A stretch of DNA of 64,000 bases. Origin: Elusimicrobiales bacterium. GTDB lineage: Bacteria; Elusimicrobiota; Elusimicrobia; Elusimicrobiales; UBA9959. Location of the stretch: the NCBI GenBank assembly GCA_031082205.1, contig JAVHLJ010000008.1, positions 20,859 to 84,858 of the forward strand. The letters run 5' to 3'. This document shows, in pieces, positions 63,226 to 64,000 of the stretch. Positions within the stretch are counted from its first letter, which is position 1; every line of letters begins with the position of its first letter. The notes below the pieces were generated by a model. That model was not told the DNA's origin. It made no database searches and saw nothing but the letters and a program-made list of their open reading frames with translations. Position numbers and translations under genes: made by a program.

Positions 63226-63630
63226 ATGGACCAGCCCAGGATAAAGATAGTCGCGATCGACGACGACGAGGCGATCCTCGACATCTACGAGACCGGCTTC
63301 GACTCGTCCAGATACGAGGTCAAGACCTTCGCCGACCCGCGCGCGGCGCGCAAGCACGTCTCGGAAGGCGACGTCCCCGACGTCATAATCACCGACATCA
63401 TGATGCCTTCCGTGGACGGCATCAGCCTGATGAACGAGTTCCACTCCGACCCCGCGACGGCCCACGTCCCGATAATAGCCGTCAGCGGCCTCAACGACGC
63501 CGCCACCCTCAACGACGCGCTGCTCTTCGGCGCCATGGACTACGTGGTCAAGCCCTTCGAGATCGCGGCCATAGAGGCCAAGGTGCGGAAGGCCTACGAG
63601 CTCTCCGTAAAGCGCAAGCAGAACAAGTAG
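63226..63630 (+). CDS. Single-domain response regulator
   Basis: 134 residues, one receiver domain: DDDE acidic pocket, phosphoacceptor Asp in IITDIMMPSVDG, Ser of AVSG and Lys of VVKPF. No output domain, so CheY-like. The partner kinase is not in view. It is 10 bp after the preceding gene. Confidence 0.92.
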   Translation: MDQPRIKIVAIDDDEAILDIYETGFDSSRYEVKTFADPRAARKHVSEGDVPDVIITDIMMPSVDGISLMNEFHSDPATAHVPIIAVSGLNDAATLNDALLFGAMDYVVKPFEIAAIEAKVRKAYELSVKRKQNK

Positions 63631-64000
63631 ATGCCGGGCGCGGTAAAGGCGGCCTCGCTTTTCGCCGCGCTGCTCGGCGCGCTGCTCGCCGCGGCCTATC
63701 TCCCCTCTCTCCGCGGCGGCTACACTAACTGGGACGACCCCGATTACACGCACTCATCCAGAATGGCCGGCGGCGCCTCCGCGGCCGACGCGCTCACATC
63801 CCCCGCCCTGGGCCATTACCACCCGCTGACCGAGCTGTCCATGCGCGCGGAGGCCGTCCTGCTGGGCGAGCGGGCGGGCGTGCGCCGCGCCGTTTCCTTC
63901 TCGCTGCACCTGGCTAACGCCGTCCTGCTCTTCCTCTTTCTGTCGGCGCTCGGCCTGGCGCCGCCGGCGGCGGCGGCCGGCGCCCTGCTCTGGGCGCTCC
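63631..64000 (+). CDS. Multi-spanning membrane protein, N-terminal part (truncated by window)
   Basis: ATG 63631 follows the response-regulator TAG directly. The first ~123 residues have a membrane helix, then a loop GGYTNWDDPDYTHSSRM with a NWDDP motif, and further hydrophobic helices. An NWDD-type loop after helix 1 is typical of GT-C glycosyltransferases and of TMTC-like TPR membrane proteins. The rest lies outside the window. Confidence 0.65.
   Translation, partial: MPGAVKAASLFAALLGALLAAAYLPSLRGGYTNWDDPDYTHSSRMAGGASAADALTSPALGHYHPLTELSMRAEAVLLGERAGVRRAVSFSLHLANAVLLFLFLSALGLAPPAAAAGALLWAL

Overview
The window is a 64 kb, GC-rich, gene-dense bacterial chromosome segment with about 68 protein genes, no rRNA, no tRNA and no CRISPR array that I could recognise. 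Many lipoprotein signal peptides, a Blc-type lipocalin and a small beta-barrel candidate point to a diderm. The gene mix (papain-like and trypsin-like secreted proteases, STT3-like membrane glycosyltransferase candidate, pyruvoyl-type arginine decarboxylase, formate-THF ligase, giant coiled-coil proteins, frequent ATA isoleucine codons in GC-rich DNA) looks most like an Elusimicrobiota or similar phylum-level lineage; this taxonomic call is inference without a database search.

Region by region. 1-1786: the end of an ATP-grasp enzyme translationally coupled to an MFS transporter. 1792-9330: the most interesting locus. A plus-strand pair (sigma-54 activator with receiver, AAA+ and Fis-type domains, plus a 60-residue protein carrying only a histidine-kinase-like phosphoacceptor helix) sits between two minus-strand operons, each preceded by a textbook -24/-12 sigma-54 promoter. 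One operon encodes a divergent sigma-54 factor, a lipoprotein, a 35-residue membrane peptide and a Zn-protease-like protein. The other looks like a RiPP cluster: an 8-Cys precursor candidate, a small secreted protein, a radical SAM/SPASM maturase and an M50-type membrane protease. A third, consensus-perfect sigma-54 motif overlaps the last codons of that operon.

9575-13571: an M16 protease pair (one active, one lacking the zinc site), a YbgC thioesterase, a YjbQ family protein and ribosomal protein L28. 13791-19839: two tandem giant coiled-coil proteins (1040 and 969 residues). 19920-21993: arginine decarboxylase (pyruvoyl type), agmatinase and a lipoprotein, i.e. arginine to agmatine to putrescine. 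22007-29999: a long minus-strand series from a 31-residue polycation and recA through xerD, a two-TM protein, a degenerate hydroxyacyl-CoA dehydrogenase and formate-THF ligase. 30130-38590: ChaN-like and STT3-like proteins, a class A beta-lactamase-type hydrolase next to clpC, and NfeD. 38658-48133: small housekeeping and envelope genes, ArfB ribosome rescue, GreA/B-like factor, TetR, trypsin, and a guanosine kinase very close to the enterobacterial Gsk. 48198-54016: pyruvate kinase, glutamine synthetase, adenylate cyclase, MepK-like peptidase. 54013-58969: envelope and redox genes including glutathione peroxidase and papain. 59485-64000: gpmI, then a co-directional run including a DsbA-like/MauE-like pair, a single-domain response regulator and a truncated multi-spanning protein at the window edge.

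Dispersed signals: a 25-27 bp palindrome (core GGGACACCATGC) occurs four times, once translated in frame inside a gene. Several genes have a -10 box so close to the start codon that their mRNAs should be leaderless or nearly so. Inverted repeats lie upstream of recA, glnA and gpmI.
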